DNA of 64,000 nt, from contig NW_017264195.1 in assembly GCF_001619985.1 (NCBI RefSeq), positions 1,984,001 through 2,048,000 on the forward strand, written 5' to 3'. Source of the DNA: Xylona heveae TC161 (Eukaryota > Ascomycota > Xylonomycetes > Xylonales > Xylonaceae). A program made the translations under genes and the position numbers. The notes beneath the pieces were generated by a model. It made no database searches, was not told where the DNA came from, and saw only the letters and a program-made list of their open reading frames with translations. Of this stretch, positions 1-10,924 are shown one piece after another; position 1 is the stretch's first letter, and every line of letters starts with the position of its first letter.

Positions 1-89
1 GCGAAGCGCTGCATCTGCTTGGATTAGAGCATCTTTCCGAGAGCGATGCGCGGTATTTGCTCGAGCGGCGATTAGAATTATCTGGGTGA
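1..89 (+). CDS. 3' end of an unidentified gene
   Basis: Frame 3 is open from the window edge to a TGA at 87-89 and reads EALHLLGLEHLSESDARY followed by LLERRLELSG and stop. The charged, leucine-rich helical composition looks coding. The other two forward frames are less protein-like; one of them also stops early. Only about 28 residues are visible, so no family can be named. The AT-rich, T-rich sequence that follows fits a 3' UTR. Confidence 0.5.
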   Translation, partial: EALHLLGLEHLSESDARYLLERRLELSG

Positions 90-362
90 TGCCTTCCTAG
101 ACTTTTATCTTCTTTTTCTTCCTCATTTTTTATCACTTCCTCCCTATTCCTTCACCTACTCTATGATTTCATTCTGTCTGTTGTTCCATCCGCTCTATTC
201 CTTCATCCACTATTATCCCATCCCGCCTGTTCCTTCATCCCCTCTTACCAATCCAATCCTGTAAACTATACCATATATACATTCATACGTATAATACCAT
301 GTAGAAAAGTATCATCACTATCCATTATTGGACAAGACTCGTCACTTGTTTAAAAGTCTAAG

Positions 363-394
363 AATCTACAAATCTACAAATCTACAAATCTACA
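363..394. repeat. Tandem octamer AATCTACA x4
   Basis: Four perfect consecutive copies of AATCTACA. This is a short microsatellite in an intergenic region with no other visible feature. Confidence 0.9.
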
Positions 395-881
395 TTATCC
401 CTTCCATTCCCTTCATGATATGAAACGGAAAAGAAATTGAGTGACGCGGTTATTTCGACAGTCCTAGTATATCCTTCCATAATCCTTTGACGTACAGCCT
501 ACTCCTTCCTAAAAGAAGACATTTACGTATTAAGGGCTGTCTTGAATCAGGCTGATTCTTACGGTCTCTGATCAAGGCAGAACAACTAAAACAGGAAAAG
601 AGGGCAGAGTGAAGATGCGAAGAAACAGAAAACGAAAATGGGAACTAAGTGTTGAAAAGACTTCAAGTGATTAATTTAATTAATATTCATTTATGAAAGT
701 AGAAGTAAGGAAGAAGAAGAAAAGGGAAACAAAGAAAAAAAAAGGATAAAAAGGACTAGAATGTATGTATGTACAATACAAAAATCAAAAAGTGCAAAAG
801 GCGAGACGCGAGGCCAACCGTGCGAGTTGGACCCCGCGGTACACAGAAGTCTCGGGAGTCCTTGGGCACGCCGGAGAAATT

Positions 882-917
882 AGAAAGAGAAAGAGAAAGA
901 GAAAGAGAAAGAGAAAA
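882..917. repeat. AGAAAG hexamer microsatellite
   Basis: Consecutive AGAAAG/GAGAAA units form a purine-only tract of about 36 nt inside a longer purine-rich stretch. It generates spurious open frames on both strands (R/E-rich on +, F/L/S-rich on -). Confidence 0.9.
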
Positions 918-1313
918 GGTGAGAAGGATATCTCGTGAAAAGAAGTTACACCGAGTAAGGAAAAACGTTTTTTTGAGTTCCCAAAAACCAGGGACGAGGG
1001 AACGGGAAGGTACAATAATAACAATGAAAAAGCTGCGTGGGGGTATTTTCGCAGCGGTTCTTGCCAAGAAACAGCACGCGGGGGGGTGGGGGTGGGTTTA
1101 TTTTTGGTTTCCAAGGACGCCTTCCCAAAATACGCGACACCTAGGGAAAAGGAGAAAGTGAAAAGGAGAAAGAAGTAAAAGAAGAAGAGGAAGAAGAAGG
1201 GTGGAAATAGTTGAACACTAGCCGCTTCCGGTCCAAATCGAATTGCCTCTAAGAAAAGGACAAAACAAATGTGGGGCTGAATATAGTAAAGGAAATAAGA
1301 AGCCTTGATACTG

Positions 1314-4300
1314 TTAAGCAGTAATACTTTCTGGACTCATCATCCCTACACCCGAGCCTGTAGTCGCGTCGTCTTTGTCTGCGTCACTGCCTTTACTACT
1401 GTCCATGCGCTCGAGAAGCGGAGGACCAGGAAGATTGAGTTTAGGTTTTGAGGTACTGCCAGCACTGGCACCGGCTCCGCCGGATTTTGTAGGAGTTGTA
1501 GTCGATCCGGTCTTGGATGTGCCGTTGACTCCAGAAGCCGAGTCGTCGTCCTTGGAAAACGAGACGTTGTTGATTTCCAGCTTCTTCTTCTTTTTGAGAT
1601 TGCCTGCGCCAGTTTGCTGGAGTGGCCGTTTGCGGGGGCTGGAAATCTTGCCCGTTGGTGGAAGGCGAGGCTTGGGGAAGCGTTGCTTTTGCGGGAGATC
1701 TTCGTCTTCGACCAGAGGCTGGTCATCGTTGGCGCGCAGTTTAGACAGGAAGAATTCTTGCACGAGTCCGATTTCTTCCTTGATGTTTTCAACAGTAACG
1801 TGATCAAACGGCGCAGGCGGTGGGAAGGCGGATGCAGCAGTAGACGTGACGCTGTTGATATGAAGTGTTAGTACAAATCGAAATATTCTTGCAAGAGGTC
1901 CGGTTTCACGTGAGCAGAGGAGGCGGAGAAGGATGCCATACCTTGTATTTTGTGCGGTATAAGCGTTGTGCATCCGGTTCTGCAGCAAATGTAATGGAAC
2001 GCTGAGCGATGCAAGACCAAATTCCCTGTCGAGACCAAGTTCTCTGAATCCGAAAAAGTCTTCGTCGATTTCTTCGGCGAAATCTCCGCCAACAAATTGT
2101 TCGCTGCCGTCATTAAAGGCGCTTGAACCGTCTGGTCCGGCATCGCCAAGAGCGGGGCGCTATTAAAACTTAGTAAATAGGACCAAGGTAAGATGATCAG
2201 GTAGCAGAAGGTACATACCAATAACTCAGCGAGATGCGCCTTCATCCGCTCGTGCATATTGGCGAGCTTCGAGGACAGTCGGTCAACATCATCCTTGACG
2301 TAGCTTTCGAGAGCCTCAATATTGATGCCATGCTCGTGCATCGCATGGAGGATAATCTCTTCTGTGCTAAATCTGTTCTTCCAGCCAGGCCTGGATTGTT
2401 CCGCTGGACCAACGGTAGCCTTTTCCGGTACTTTGGGCACCTCTCTATATACCCCCAGGGTATGCACAAGGCGAGCGAAGAAATCGCCGGCAATATCCGT
2501 AACGGCATCTAACGCCGAAGGTTGAAACTCTTCAAAGCCCGCGTGATAGAATAACTTGCCCACCGATCGCTGCAGAGCCGCTCGACACACCCAGGGAGCC
2601 ATAACGGGTCCATCATCTGAGACTACATGTGGGGGAATGTCTTGTTCCACAAACGGATCAGGATCGTACTTTTGGAATTGATTCTGATACATCTATACGG
2701 AAAGTTTATGTCAGTCGGAATATCCATGTCAAAAAGATCTCGTTGATACCAACCTGCGACTGCAGCTGCATTTGCTTGACAATCCCAATCTTTGCGCAAA
2801 CTTTCCTCGTTTCCTGCATTTGTCTCATGTTTGCCTCCATCTTCTCAGCGAAGGTACTGTGAGGAGACGTAAATTGCCCCTTTGGAACAACCCTCATATA
2901 CTCTTCCGATGGGTCGATGATCTGGCCTTCGGAGTCTTCCAACCATCGTAATCGTTCTGGCAGTTCTGGTATCCCAGCTAATACATCGTAATAGTCTGGC
3001 AGAGCTGGCTCCTCCTCGCCCTCCATACCCTCGGCCAGCGTAGCTGAGCCCTGAGGTTCGGGCTCTACCTCCTTATCTTCGATGCCAACTTTGACGTCAC
3101 CAGCCGCTCCCAAGTTGACTGCCTCGCGACGCTTCCGTAACCACCGCCGCATTCCGGCCTTTGTGCGGAGGAGCGCCGGTTCGTCGGGATTTAGATGGTC
3201 GCCTTGGAAAAGTCGGTGACGCTCAGCGGCAACGCGAGCACGGTCCTTTTTTGTGACTTGTTTCCAGGTCTTGAATTCAAGACTGTCGTACTCTGTGTCA
3301 TCTCTAGCCCCACCTAAGCCACTCTCCAACCCATTAAGCGGCCCTATCCCATCGATATCCATGGCGTCGCTCTGTGCGCCGCTATTCGATGCGCCGTTTG
3401 CCCCAGCGGGAGTAATGCTGCCGGGCGGCGGGGTAGAGAACTCGGTCTGGCTTCCTTCCATTGGCGCATCAGAATCTGCTCGAAGAAATTCATTCTTGAG
3501 ATTAGTTCCGGAATTGCTATGAGGCAGTCCAGGAGGCGGTTTCGCTTCGGCACCAGGAGTACCCTCCGGCACAGAAGTCGGCGCTGTGCGAGAAACCGTG
3601 GTGCCTTTCTTTGACTTCATGCCTGGAGCTTTTCGGCCCCGCGAGGACATGATAGGTTCTACATGGTTATCGGTTGTCAGTATATGCCCAAGAACGTCCC
3701 TATCCCAAGCACTGAGGCATGCAACTCACCGTCATCACTCTCCTCGCCCCCTTCAAGATCAGCCTCCGCATTTTGCAGTCTTCGTTCTTCTGCCTCCACT
3801 TCTGCGCGATCTCGAATAACAATGTCCGGAATTAGCGGGACGAGCTTCTCCGTCTCTTTCCGCATATAAAGTGCATGCTTTCGCAGAAAATGTTCAGGAT
3901 TCGCATTATACTTTAGACAATTGGACCATATGAGATTCAAGTCGTCAACGAATTCCTTTTTTGATTTGTATTGAAGACCCTTTAGCTTTTTCGTCATTGT
4001 TCCGAGATCCATAGGATGTTTGATCACTGCAGATGCACATTTTAGCAGGGGAAGGACCATTGTACAAGGTCATAGGGCCTTACCATTGTAGTAATCAGGA
4101 GCTTCGCGCTTATTAACACGGCTCAAGAATGCCGTCGAATGCTCCGTCATAGCTTTCAGCTCGCTGAGAACCTTTTCCGCCGCCTCGTACAGCTCTTCCT
4201 GGCCAACCTTGTCTTCACTAGCCCATTTGCTCCGATTTTTTCGAACTTCGCTCATAAGACTCCGAAGCTCAGCATCGGATGCGCGGACCTGATCACGCTT

Positions 4301-5197
4301 TGCGTCGATCCGCGCGATAAGGTGCTTGAGAGTCAGACTGGAAGCACCGAGGTTTGCGCTACTTAAACTGCCTGGTTGAGATCCACCAGCAGACGTGTTA
4401 TTGGCATTGTTCGCGCTTCCGCCGGGACCAGACATTTCAGCATCAACTTGACGTTCGGACTCATCCAGCTTCTGCTGGTCCAACATTGCATCCCGGTCAT
4501 TTTCCAATGTATAGATGAGGGTATTGAAGCTTGCTTTAGCTGCTGCCTCTGCCGCCTTTTTATCTTCCTCGAGCTTCTTGCGGACTTCGTCGGACGACTT
4601 CTCCTGCTCGCGCGAAGAGGGGAGTTTGATGGCGGGGGAAGTTGTTCCTGTCGCGGGAAGCCCGGGCTTCGTGGGGCTGGCAGTCGCGGTTGTCGTAACG
4701 GTGCTGCTATCTTTCGCAGTCGAAACGCGGCTGAGCGGAGCCGGAGCCTCTTCTTCCTCATCTTCGTCGTAATCATCATAATCATCCTCATTGATAGCTC
4801 GTGCAGCTTTCTTGGGAGGTGGAGCCGCATCCCGAGTAGATCCTTCCGCGGCTCTACCATGTTCTAGGCCAATATCAGCTTCATTCGAAGCTTCGCCTTC
4901 CTCAACCATGGGCGCGTCATCATGGCGACTGAAGAGAGAAGCAATCTTTGCTTCACTTTTTCTAAATAGCTCATCAAATTCCGCTGCCCTGGGGTCCTCT
5001 TCGACAGCAGGTTCCCCGTCCAAAATTATATTGCCAGATTCGGCACCTCCGATGGTAATCTCCGGTAATGTATTTGGCGTCCGGGCCCGCGAACTGGGCG
5101 CGCCAGACGTACTCTGAGAGAAGAAATTGAAACCATCATCTAGGTGCCGTAGGTGCGCCGGGGGCTGCCAGGGTGGATTGTTGTTGGCGGACGACAT
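1314..5197 (-). CDS. spt7: SAGA complex subunit Spt7 (bromodomain + histone-fold)
   Basis: Six exons: 5197-4084, 4026-3730, 3658-2754, 2692-2219, 2159-1942, 1851-1314, giving 1181 aa. The N terminus is acidic and disordered. The bromodomain spans roughly residues 300-440, and its [14 protein letters not shown] core is rebuilt exactly across intron 1. A basic linker beginning [12 protein letters not shown] follows. Around residues 780-870 lies a bromodomain-associated (BTP-type) histone fold with motifs [22 protein letters not shown] and [16 protein letters not shown]. Exon 5 carries the Spt7 signature [20 protein letters not shown], and the C-terminal tail is lysine/serine-rich. In yeast, Spt7 scaffolds SAGA and pairs its histone fold with Ada1; that function is transferred by homology. 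The start was chosen as the first ATG of the long first exon. A divergent promoter is shared with the VanZ-like gene. Confidence 0.93.
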
Positions 5198-5714
5198 CTC
5201 CCTTCCGCGCTCAACTTTGGGGGCCCCTCTCCCGCCGTTAGAGACGGTTGTAACTCCAGGATGAGCGCGCCGTGGTGAAGCTCGCCAAATCGTCGCACTA
5301 AGGTGAAATCGGTATGAATAGAGAGCCCGACGGCTCTAGCTATCAGGCATGTGGATTCAAGGATGGAAATCGATTGATGGTGGACGACAATAGATGGATG
5401 AAATAAGGCCGATCCTGGGGGATTGTCGCGCTGAGGACGACTTGACGTTCGGCTTCACCTGCGTCCGCTAAGCGACGCCGCGTGCAGTGACCTGACGCAC
5501 CGGGTAATCTGTTGGATCTGTTGTACTTGCCGCGGGATCGGCGAGAACGATGCGGTCATCCGACGGGGCCAGCTCGGAGCTGAGGGATGAATGAGATGAA
5601 TAGTTTGAAGGGGCAAGCTACTGACCATTGTGCCTACCACATATCGTTGCAAGCATAATTAAGGAGCTAGAATCAATCTTTGGAATCTAATGATATCGTG
5701 TTGTTGAGTTTATC
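5198..5714. promoter_or_regulatory. Divergent promoter between SPT7 and VanZ-like gene
   Basis: A 517-nt region separates the two start codons. I see no clear TATA box and no repeats. Sequence near 5198-5290 is GC-rich, as in leader sequence. The role as a promoter is inferred from geometry only. Confidence 0.5.
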
Positions 5715-6566
5715 ATGCGGGTACGGCCACCTTTCGCCGGTAAGTGTCTCGCCGGCCCCGTGTTTGACCTGTGCCAGTTGTAGGTTACGCTGGGGAATTG
5801 AGAAGCTCACTGTAAGCTTTCATGTAGGGGGATTCTGCGTCCTCCTCTTAGGTGCCGCATATTTGGGCCTCTCGAGCATTCAAATAAAGGTTATCAACGA
5901 CAAAATACTCCATCTTGTGACCTTCTTCATCCTCTCAGTAAGCCTTACTCATTCTCAAAGGGAGCTCGATGGGCAATCAAATTAGCCGTGCTAATACAAT
6001 GCGAATTGCAGCTATGCTTTTACTGGGTTTTGGAAACAACCCGCCGCAGGGCGATGAACTTCACTTTGATTGTCTGCACGGGCATTCTTGGTGTCGGATC
6101 TGAGTTTATACAGGCGGTGATTCCGGTACAGCTAACATCTTTGCGCTATTGCTTGAATAAGTAACTAATTTTATGTATCTAGAATGGTCGACAATTCGAT
6201 CCATATGATATCCTGGCCAACCTCGTCGGATCTCTCATAGCTGTTGCTCTGTGTAGCTGGTATCACAAGGGAATGCTCGAACGTCGCCGGCGAACTAGGC
6301 AGTACCAAGCCGTCTCTGGCCAGGAGGAAGAGCCAGACGTTGAACTTGGCGGTCTGGAACCCCAGGAGACTGGTGTGACAAGAGATGAGCCGCAGGAGCG
6401 CACAGTGGAGGAGGAGCTTGATAACTGGGATGAAAACGCCGAAGACAATTGGGAGGACGATGAACCATCTGCTCAGCCAGAAGGCAGCAAGGCTACAGGC
6501 CAGAAAGCCTCTGGTGGTGAGGGTGCTGTGGACGAAGCTGGGAAAGGAAAGAAGAGAGACGACTGA
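5715..6566 (+). CDS. VanZ-like domain membrane protein
   Basis: Four exons: 5715-5739, 5828-5937, 6012-6125, 6183-6566, giving 210 aa. The start MRVRPPFAGGFCVLLLG was chosen because the first exon joins in phase 1 to GGFCVLLL. About four hydrophobic segments follow, with the VanZ-type motif NDKILHLVTFFILS near the first pair, then CFYWVLETTRRR, ILGVGSEFIQAVIPNGRQFD and PYDILANLVGSL. The pattern NDK..H...F plus E-(F)-Q..P-R-x-(F)-D-x-D/N...N..G is the conserved VanZ core. The last 95 residues are acidic, hydrophilic and probably cytosolic (EEELDNWDENAEDNWEDDE). Fungal members are uncharacterised; bacterial VanZ is linked to teicoplanin resistance, and no function should be transferred from that. 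Confidence 0.85.
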
Positions 6567-7128
6567 TAAATGACTTCAATCAATCTTGAATTATGATATC
6601 CTGTTATCGAAATGAAAGAAATAATAGCATTCACCTTCAACGTACAGCAGGGCATTTATTGTGGATACAGTAAGCCGTACGCGCATTACGTTTCTATGGT
6701 CAGCACCGGCATACACTTTCCCGGTAATTCCTCTTAGAATATTGAGTGCACGTTAATTCAAAGGTCCACGTTCGAATCAGGGTTAATAGGTCGATATTTC
6801 TCTGCTTGCGCCAATTTTTCTTTTCTTTCTTCCCATGAGAAACTGAAAAACTAGAGAAATATTCTATCGCGAGGCTCTAAGTTGATATAAACAGTCCAAG
6901 GCGCTATTTGGATATCTTCGTCGCCAAAACTTCGCTAGGCCAAAATCTGTTCGGCCACTCTGATGTATAGACACTGAAAGAAACTATTGCATGCTGAAAA
7001 TGAGGGGGGGGAAAGAAAAAAGGGGTGGATGCTGAGAAGAAAGAGAAAAGAAAAGAAAGCAAGGGAATATCCAAGGGAAGTTAACCCAACTTGGAGATGC
7101 TAGTAGGGTCATAGAAATTGGAAGTGCC
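6567..7128. other. Convergent 3' flanks
   Basis: Region between the stops of the VanZ-like gene (+) and the tyrosine phosphatase gene (-). It contains a G7 run and purine stretches near 7000-7070 but no gene-like open frame. A GTTCGAATC string near 6770 is not part of a tRNA fold. Confidence 0.5.
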
Positions 7129-8516
7129 TTATTTTGATGCTTCCTCGCCCTCAGAAGGAATAGGTCCATATGCCTTCTGAACATTCTGTACTAGCTCAGC
7201 CAAGAGTCTGGCTCTTTTTGCAGAGGGTCCGGCTTCGTCATTATAGTCTTCCTCATCACTGTCTTCCACTTCATCGATAGGCGTTTTATCAGTTTGTGCC
7301 GGCTCTGGAGAAGCGGGAATGCTTCCAGCTTGCCTTGCATTCCACTCCTCCATGAGTACCTGGTAGATGAATGCATATTGCGGTTCCGATTGAACCATCC
7401 ACATGCGTTGCTCTCGCAGGGAGGTGACTGTCTCATATATCTTATCGACATCATCTGGCACATTGTCCATTCCTCCCGAGTGCAGCTCTCGCAGGAGGTG
7501 GTCCAGGGCGATAAAAGTTCCAGAGCGACCGACACCAGCGCTACAATGTACAATGCGAGGATTGTTTGTGCCTTCGTTCTTCTCTACTGATAGCGCAATC
7601 AGCTTGACCAACGCAGCACGATCCTCGCGTTCTGGGATGGTGTGATCAGGCCAGCCAGCAAAGAGAAAATGCCAGACTGTCTTCTCAACCTCGCCCACAC
7701 GCAATGAAAGTTTACGAATAATGGACCGAGTAGCATCATCTTCGGAATATTCCTCAAGCCTGATGCTTCCTTCGACCTCTTTGCTTGATTCTGTGCTCAC
7801 TTGGAACATCATTGGCTCACTTCCCATCTCTGCTGGGAAGTACTGTGAGCATTTCTCGCGTCCACTCTCAAACGTCCTTGTGAGCATAACAATGACTGCC
7901 ACATCTGCAGTCTCATGCCAGACCATTCCCCAAAAATGACCAAACAATAGGTTCTTGGGACCCTATTCAAATCCCTGTCAGCACGTGATCAAGTAAGAGC
8001 AGCCAAAAAATGCATGTTGTCAAGGACCATATACCTGGGTTGAAATATACTTTTCTACTGTACCAGTCGAGCTCTGCAGAGACACAGGAGAAGCGTTTAT
8101 ATAGTCGCATTCACCCTCTGGAACTTTGAGGTGGACTCGAGAATTGGCCCAAGGCTGAATGTCCAAGTAACGATTCCGCACCAAGGATGCCTCATCTTGA
8201 GGCAATTTGAATCTCGACTCGGGATTTTTGTGTGCATCCTCAAGCCGTCCTCTTTGGAGAACAGTGAGACTGGCGAACTTTTGCCGCAATGCTTAATCGA
8301 ACACTATCAGCAACGCATTCTCCGAATGCTCCTAAGAACAAGCATCTATGTCAACGCAGCATGATAAAAATGCTTACCAAGGCGACTTTGGCGTAAAAAC
8401 GCCGGCGGATGAAGTTCTACTAGAGCATTTCGAGATTGCTCACGTGACGAAGGAGGGCTGGAGGAAGTTGAAGACGAAGCAGCGGCAGGTCTCGGTACTG
8501 ACAAGGGCGCAGCCAT
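7129..8516 (-). CDS. Protein tyrosine phosphatase (classical PTP)
   Basis: Three exons: 8516-8378, 8291-8035, 7962-7129, giving 409 aa. Exon 2 holds the substrate-loop motif RYLDIQPWANSRVHL...DYINAS. Exon 3 begins GPKNLLFGHFWGMVWHE and carries the WPDH-like loop (AGWPDHTIPE) and the P-loop HCSAGVGRSGTF with catalytic Cys272. The Q-loop region (REQRMWMVQSEPQYAFIYQ) follows, then an acidic tail. The family dephosphorylates phosphotyrosine through a cysteinyl intermediate. It resembles yeast Ptp1 and S. pombe Pyp proteins, which act on MAP kinase signalling; the exact orthologue is not settled. The start chosen is MAAPLSVPRPAA, because an upstream in-frame ATG at 8651 would add a basic 45-residue stretch that looks like leader. 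If the longer start is used, the N terminus could be a targeting sequence. Confidence 0.9.
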
Positions 8517-9807
8517 AGCCTGCTCGGCTGGGCGATTGCCTGCAGCTTTGCGCCGCCAATGGACTCGGAGGTGATGCAGGTTGACCGAGCTGACGGTGGT
8601 TGGGCGAGCAAGGCGAGCAAGGCGGTTAGCGGTGATGTCTCGATGCAGCACGGTGCAGGAGCGACTATGCCCACTGCAGATTTATCGCCAAAAGCGCTGT
8701 GGGGACGTCAGGGACCACCAGGGCGAGGAAATTGAGTGCGCAGTGGGAAGGCGAAGGACACCGGATGACACCCAAGAAAAATCCAAATGGAAAGGTGCGT
8801 GATGCAGCCCTATCTATGATATTTATATCCGATAGATATACACAATACAGTATACACTGGCAGCAATTTGTCAACCCTTCTGTGGCAAGTGCCTGTGTTT
8901 CAAGACGAACCTTGAGAGTTAGTTCCAATATAGTATATATATTCGGGGAGCCGAATAATCTGACAGGAGAGCCTAAAAAACACACTAGGTGGGCTAATGA
9001 ACTCGACTCTGCCTATGGCTTGAATCACTCGCAGTGAGGGACGAGCTTACGACCCTTGAGCCACTCGTCCCGCATTTGAAGGGGGCGATGAAATCACCTG
9101 GTACGGTCATTAATTGTGTTTCAAGAAGCCAACAGGGTGGATGATGGGCTAAGCCCCTTGGACGCCCAACGAAGACCACGAATTGTGCTTCGATGAGATT
9201 TTACTCGAATCAAGAATCGGTAACCATATAATCCCGCTTGCTTGATACGCATATAATATCTCTATTAATATATTTCATACGGCCAATTGGTGTTGCGAGG
9301 CTGGACGCTGCCGCACATGACATTGGGCATCTATCTTTGGGAAAGCAAAAGCAATTTACTTGACTACCCTAGTCTTGCTTTACATGGTCAATCATTTCAT
9401 CGAGAAAGAAGAAGAACAAGAATGAAAATTTTGGTCTTGTATGAGTGAAATCTCTTTCTCATAGTACTTCTGAAGAAATTATAAGTAATATAGTGGTCAC
9501 TGGTAAGTTAGCAATAAAGACTTTAAAAAGTACAGTGGATCATTAAATTTATGCATATTTTGTGCCAACATGCGTGGGTTTGCTTCAGCGCCCAGCTGCT
9601 TATCTCACCAAGTGGCGTCGCTTACATGCGTCGATTGTTTCTCCTTCTCCCCACACCAACATCGCTCTCTACATCGTACATTTTCCAAACAGTACCTAGC
9701 CCACATGGCTTTCGACAAAGCTTTTGATTAAAGCAATGCATTTCACACCTTGCTCAGATCTATTTGGATAGTTGGGGATATTATACGTGACTAACATTGT
9801 TGCAGCC
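8517..9807. promoter_or_regulatory. Divergent intergenic region with tRNA-like hairpins
   Basis: Lies between the phosphatase gene (-) and the small spliced gene (+). Sequence at 8800-9000 and 9190-9560 is AT-rich. A pair of adjacent hairpins at 9025-9071 is listed separately. The last part (9590-9805) looks like a transcribed leader: a TC-rich stretch, then a TGACTAAC branch site and TTGCAG acceptor at 9805, two bases before the ATG. This suggests a 5' UTR intron. Confidence 0.55.
9025..9071 (-). repeat. Adjacent hairpins resembling a tRNA/SINE head
   Basis: Two abutting inverted repeats: TCACT-CGC-AGTGA (9025-9037) and GGGACGAG...CTCGTCCC (9038-9045 with 9064-9071, 18-nt loop). Read on the minus strand, TGGCTCAAGGG matches an RNA polymerase III A-box. 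GATTCAAGCC, about 38 nt further on, resembles a B-box. The acceptor-stem partner lies where an anticodon arm should be, so this is not a working tRNA gene. A tRNA-derived SINE head or a chance structured element is possible. Confidence 0.3.
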
Positions 9808-10223
9808 ATGTGGCTTCGAGTATTTGAGGTTCGTATCTTACACCATCCCACGTCTAGGAAAGCTTGCTAAGACAGACATTGAAGGCCTGGCTGACCGCCC
9901 GAGTACGTCAACATCTATTGGCCCGAGATTGCTGAAAAGTGTTTCTATTTTACTGATTCTTGATGGCAGCTCCTCGCGAGTCCGGGTTTCCATCGTGCCG
10001 TTCGACGAGTCTATGGGAAGGTCCGCGAAATCCGACATGGTGAACCTTCCCAGGAAGTTGACAGCACACGTTTGGATAGTAAGCACCCTGCGTCTATTTC
10101 TATGATCATCATAACTCTGACTAAATCCATGTAGGAAATGACAATTTTAATGGGAAAAAATTCATCCAATACTATGTCGAGGAACTCAAGGAGCAGCTTC
10201 GTGGTGGCCCACCAAAACGATGA
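9808..10223 (+). CDS. Small helical protein, possibly Mrx7-like (mitochondrial)
   Basis: Too short for simple ORF finding. Exons: 9808-9819 or 9808-9828, then 9858-9902, 9970-10078, 10135-10223. The product is about 84-87 aa: MWLR(VFE)ESLLRQTLKAWL, TARLLASPGFHRAVRRVYGK, VREIRHGEPSQEV..., ending FIQYYVEELKEQLRGGPPKR. Introns 2 and 3 have GTACGT/GTAAGC donors and CAG/TAG acceptors, and phases agree throughout. The basic amphipathic N terminus and the LLxSPxFHxxVxxxYxKV pattern recall the MIOREX component Mrx7 family, a mitochondrial protein of unknown function; that assignment is from memory and tentative. Intron 1 is odd: 38 nt with a GTATTT donor or 29 nt with GTTCGT, both very short. An in-frame stop just before exon 2 requires an intron there. 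Confidence 0.62.
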
Positions 10224-10924
10224 TTGCCAACCCTATCTGGCGTGGCAGTGCACACGTTCATGCATTTATTGACACTCTCGGACCGGATTTGATTCACGCT
10301 CTAGCAGGCGCGGTCTGGCGTTTGATTTTATTGGATTCTTGTAGACGAAAACTGTACAATTGCGATATACCCCACATATGGTCGTTGCTCTTCCTCTCAT
10401 TTCATCCTTTCAATTCAGGACTTGACGCACTATCATCAACCCGGATTTTAGGTTTGGGCTATCTTGTCATATCTCCATGTTATTTGGCTCTCATTCCTTC
10501 CGGAGAGGAACCACTCTTTGGAAACCTAGAACCACGCACTACCACAATTGCGCGGATTCGTTCTCTGTCGGTGTACATATCTCTATTATCCAGTTGGCGT
10601 AGGGGCGCCGCGCGGCTAAAGGATCTCAATCCATTGGCTTTGCGCTGGCACGCCTCTCTTAAATCCTTTTGAGATGTATTAATATACAAATATATGAATA
10701 TACAAGTGTATGCTTTTGTAGAACTTCAAACCCGCTGAAGCTATGATCAGTTCCGCAGAAGATCAGTAGGCATCACGCTGTCGAGTGGGGCCTCTGATTA
10801 TGCCCAACGCCAAAACCCCAACCAAGAGAATTACTACCTTGGTGCTGGCTACTAGCAAGCGAAGCCTGAATTCAACTATTCAAGTATTATCGGCTTTGTA
10901 CGCCTCGGCCGGATGTTTCTCGAT
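10224..10924. other. Convergent 3' flanks, no gene seen
   Basis: Region between the stops of the small gene (+) and COX20 (-). A 150-codon open frame at 10220-10672 starts inside the last codon of the upstream gene, has no recognisable domain and lacks biased composition. I treat it as chance. AT-rich sequence near 10670-10720 fits polyadenylation signals. Confidence 0.5.

Larger units (their letters stand above)
90..1313. other. Intergenic region with simple repeats
   Basis: This is the 3' flank of the left-edge gene (+) and of SPT7 (-), so it is a convergent terminator region. It is AT-rich and pyrimidine-rich at first (90-300), then purine-rich (700-1200). It holds two short tandem repeats, listed separately. 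Open frames of 60-130 codons at 756-1161 on both strands lie on the AGAAAG repeat and resemble no protein. Confidence 0.6.

Noticed and set aside
769-1161. 130-codon + frame (and minus-strand partners)
   Set aside because: Sits on the AGAAAG repeat; composition follows the repeat and no domain is visible.
6760-6790. GTTCGAATC suggestive of a tRNA T-loop
   Set aside because: No A-box or acceptor stem within tRNA distance.
8517-8651. Upstream ATG extending the tyrosine phosphatase by 45 residues
   Set aside because: The added stretch is basic and unlike the family; kept only as an alternative start.
10220-10672. 150-codon + frame after the small spliced gene
   Set aside because: Begins inside the last codon of the upstream gene, no family resemblance, no splice partners; likely chance in 3' flank.
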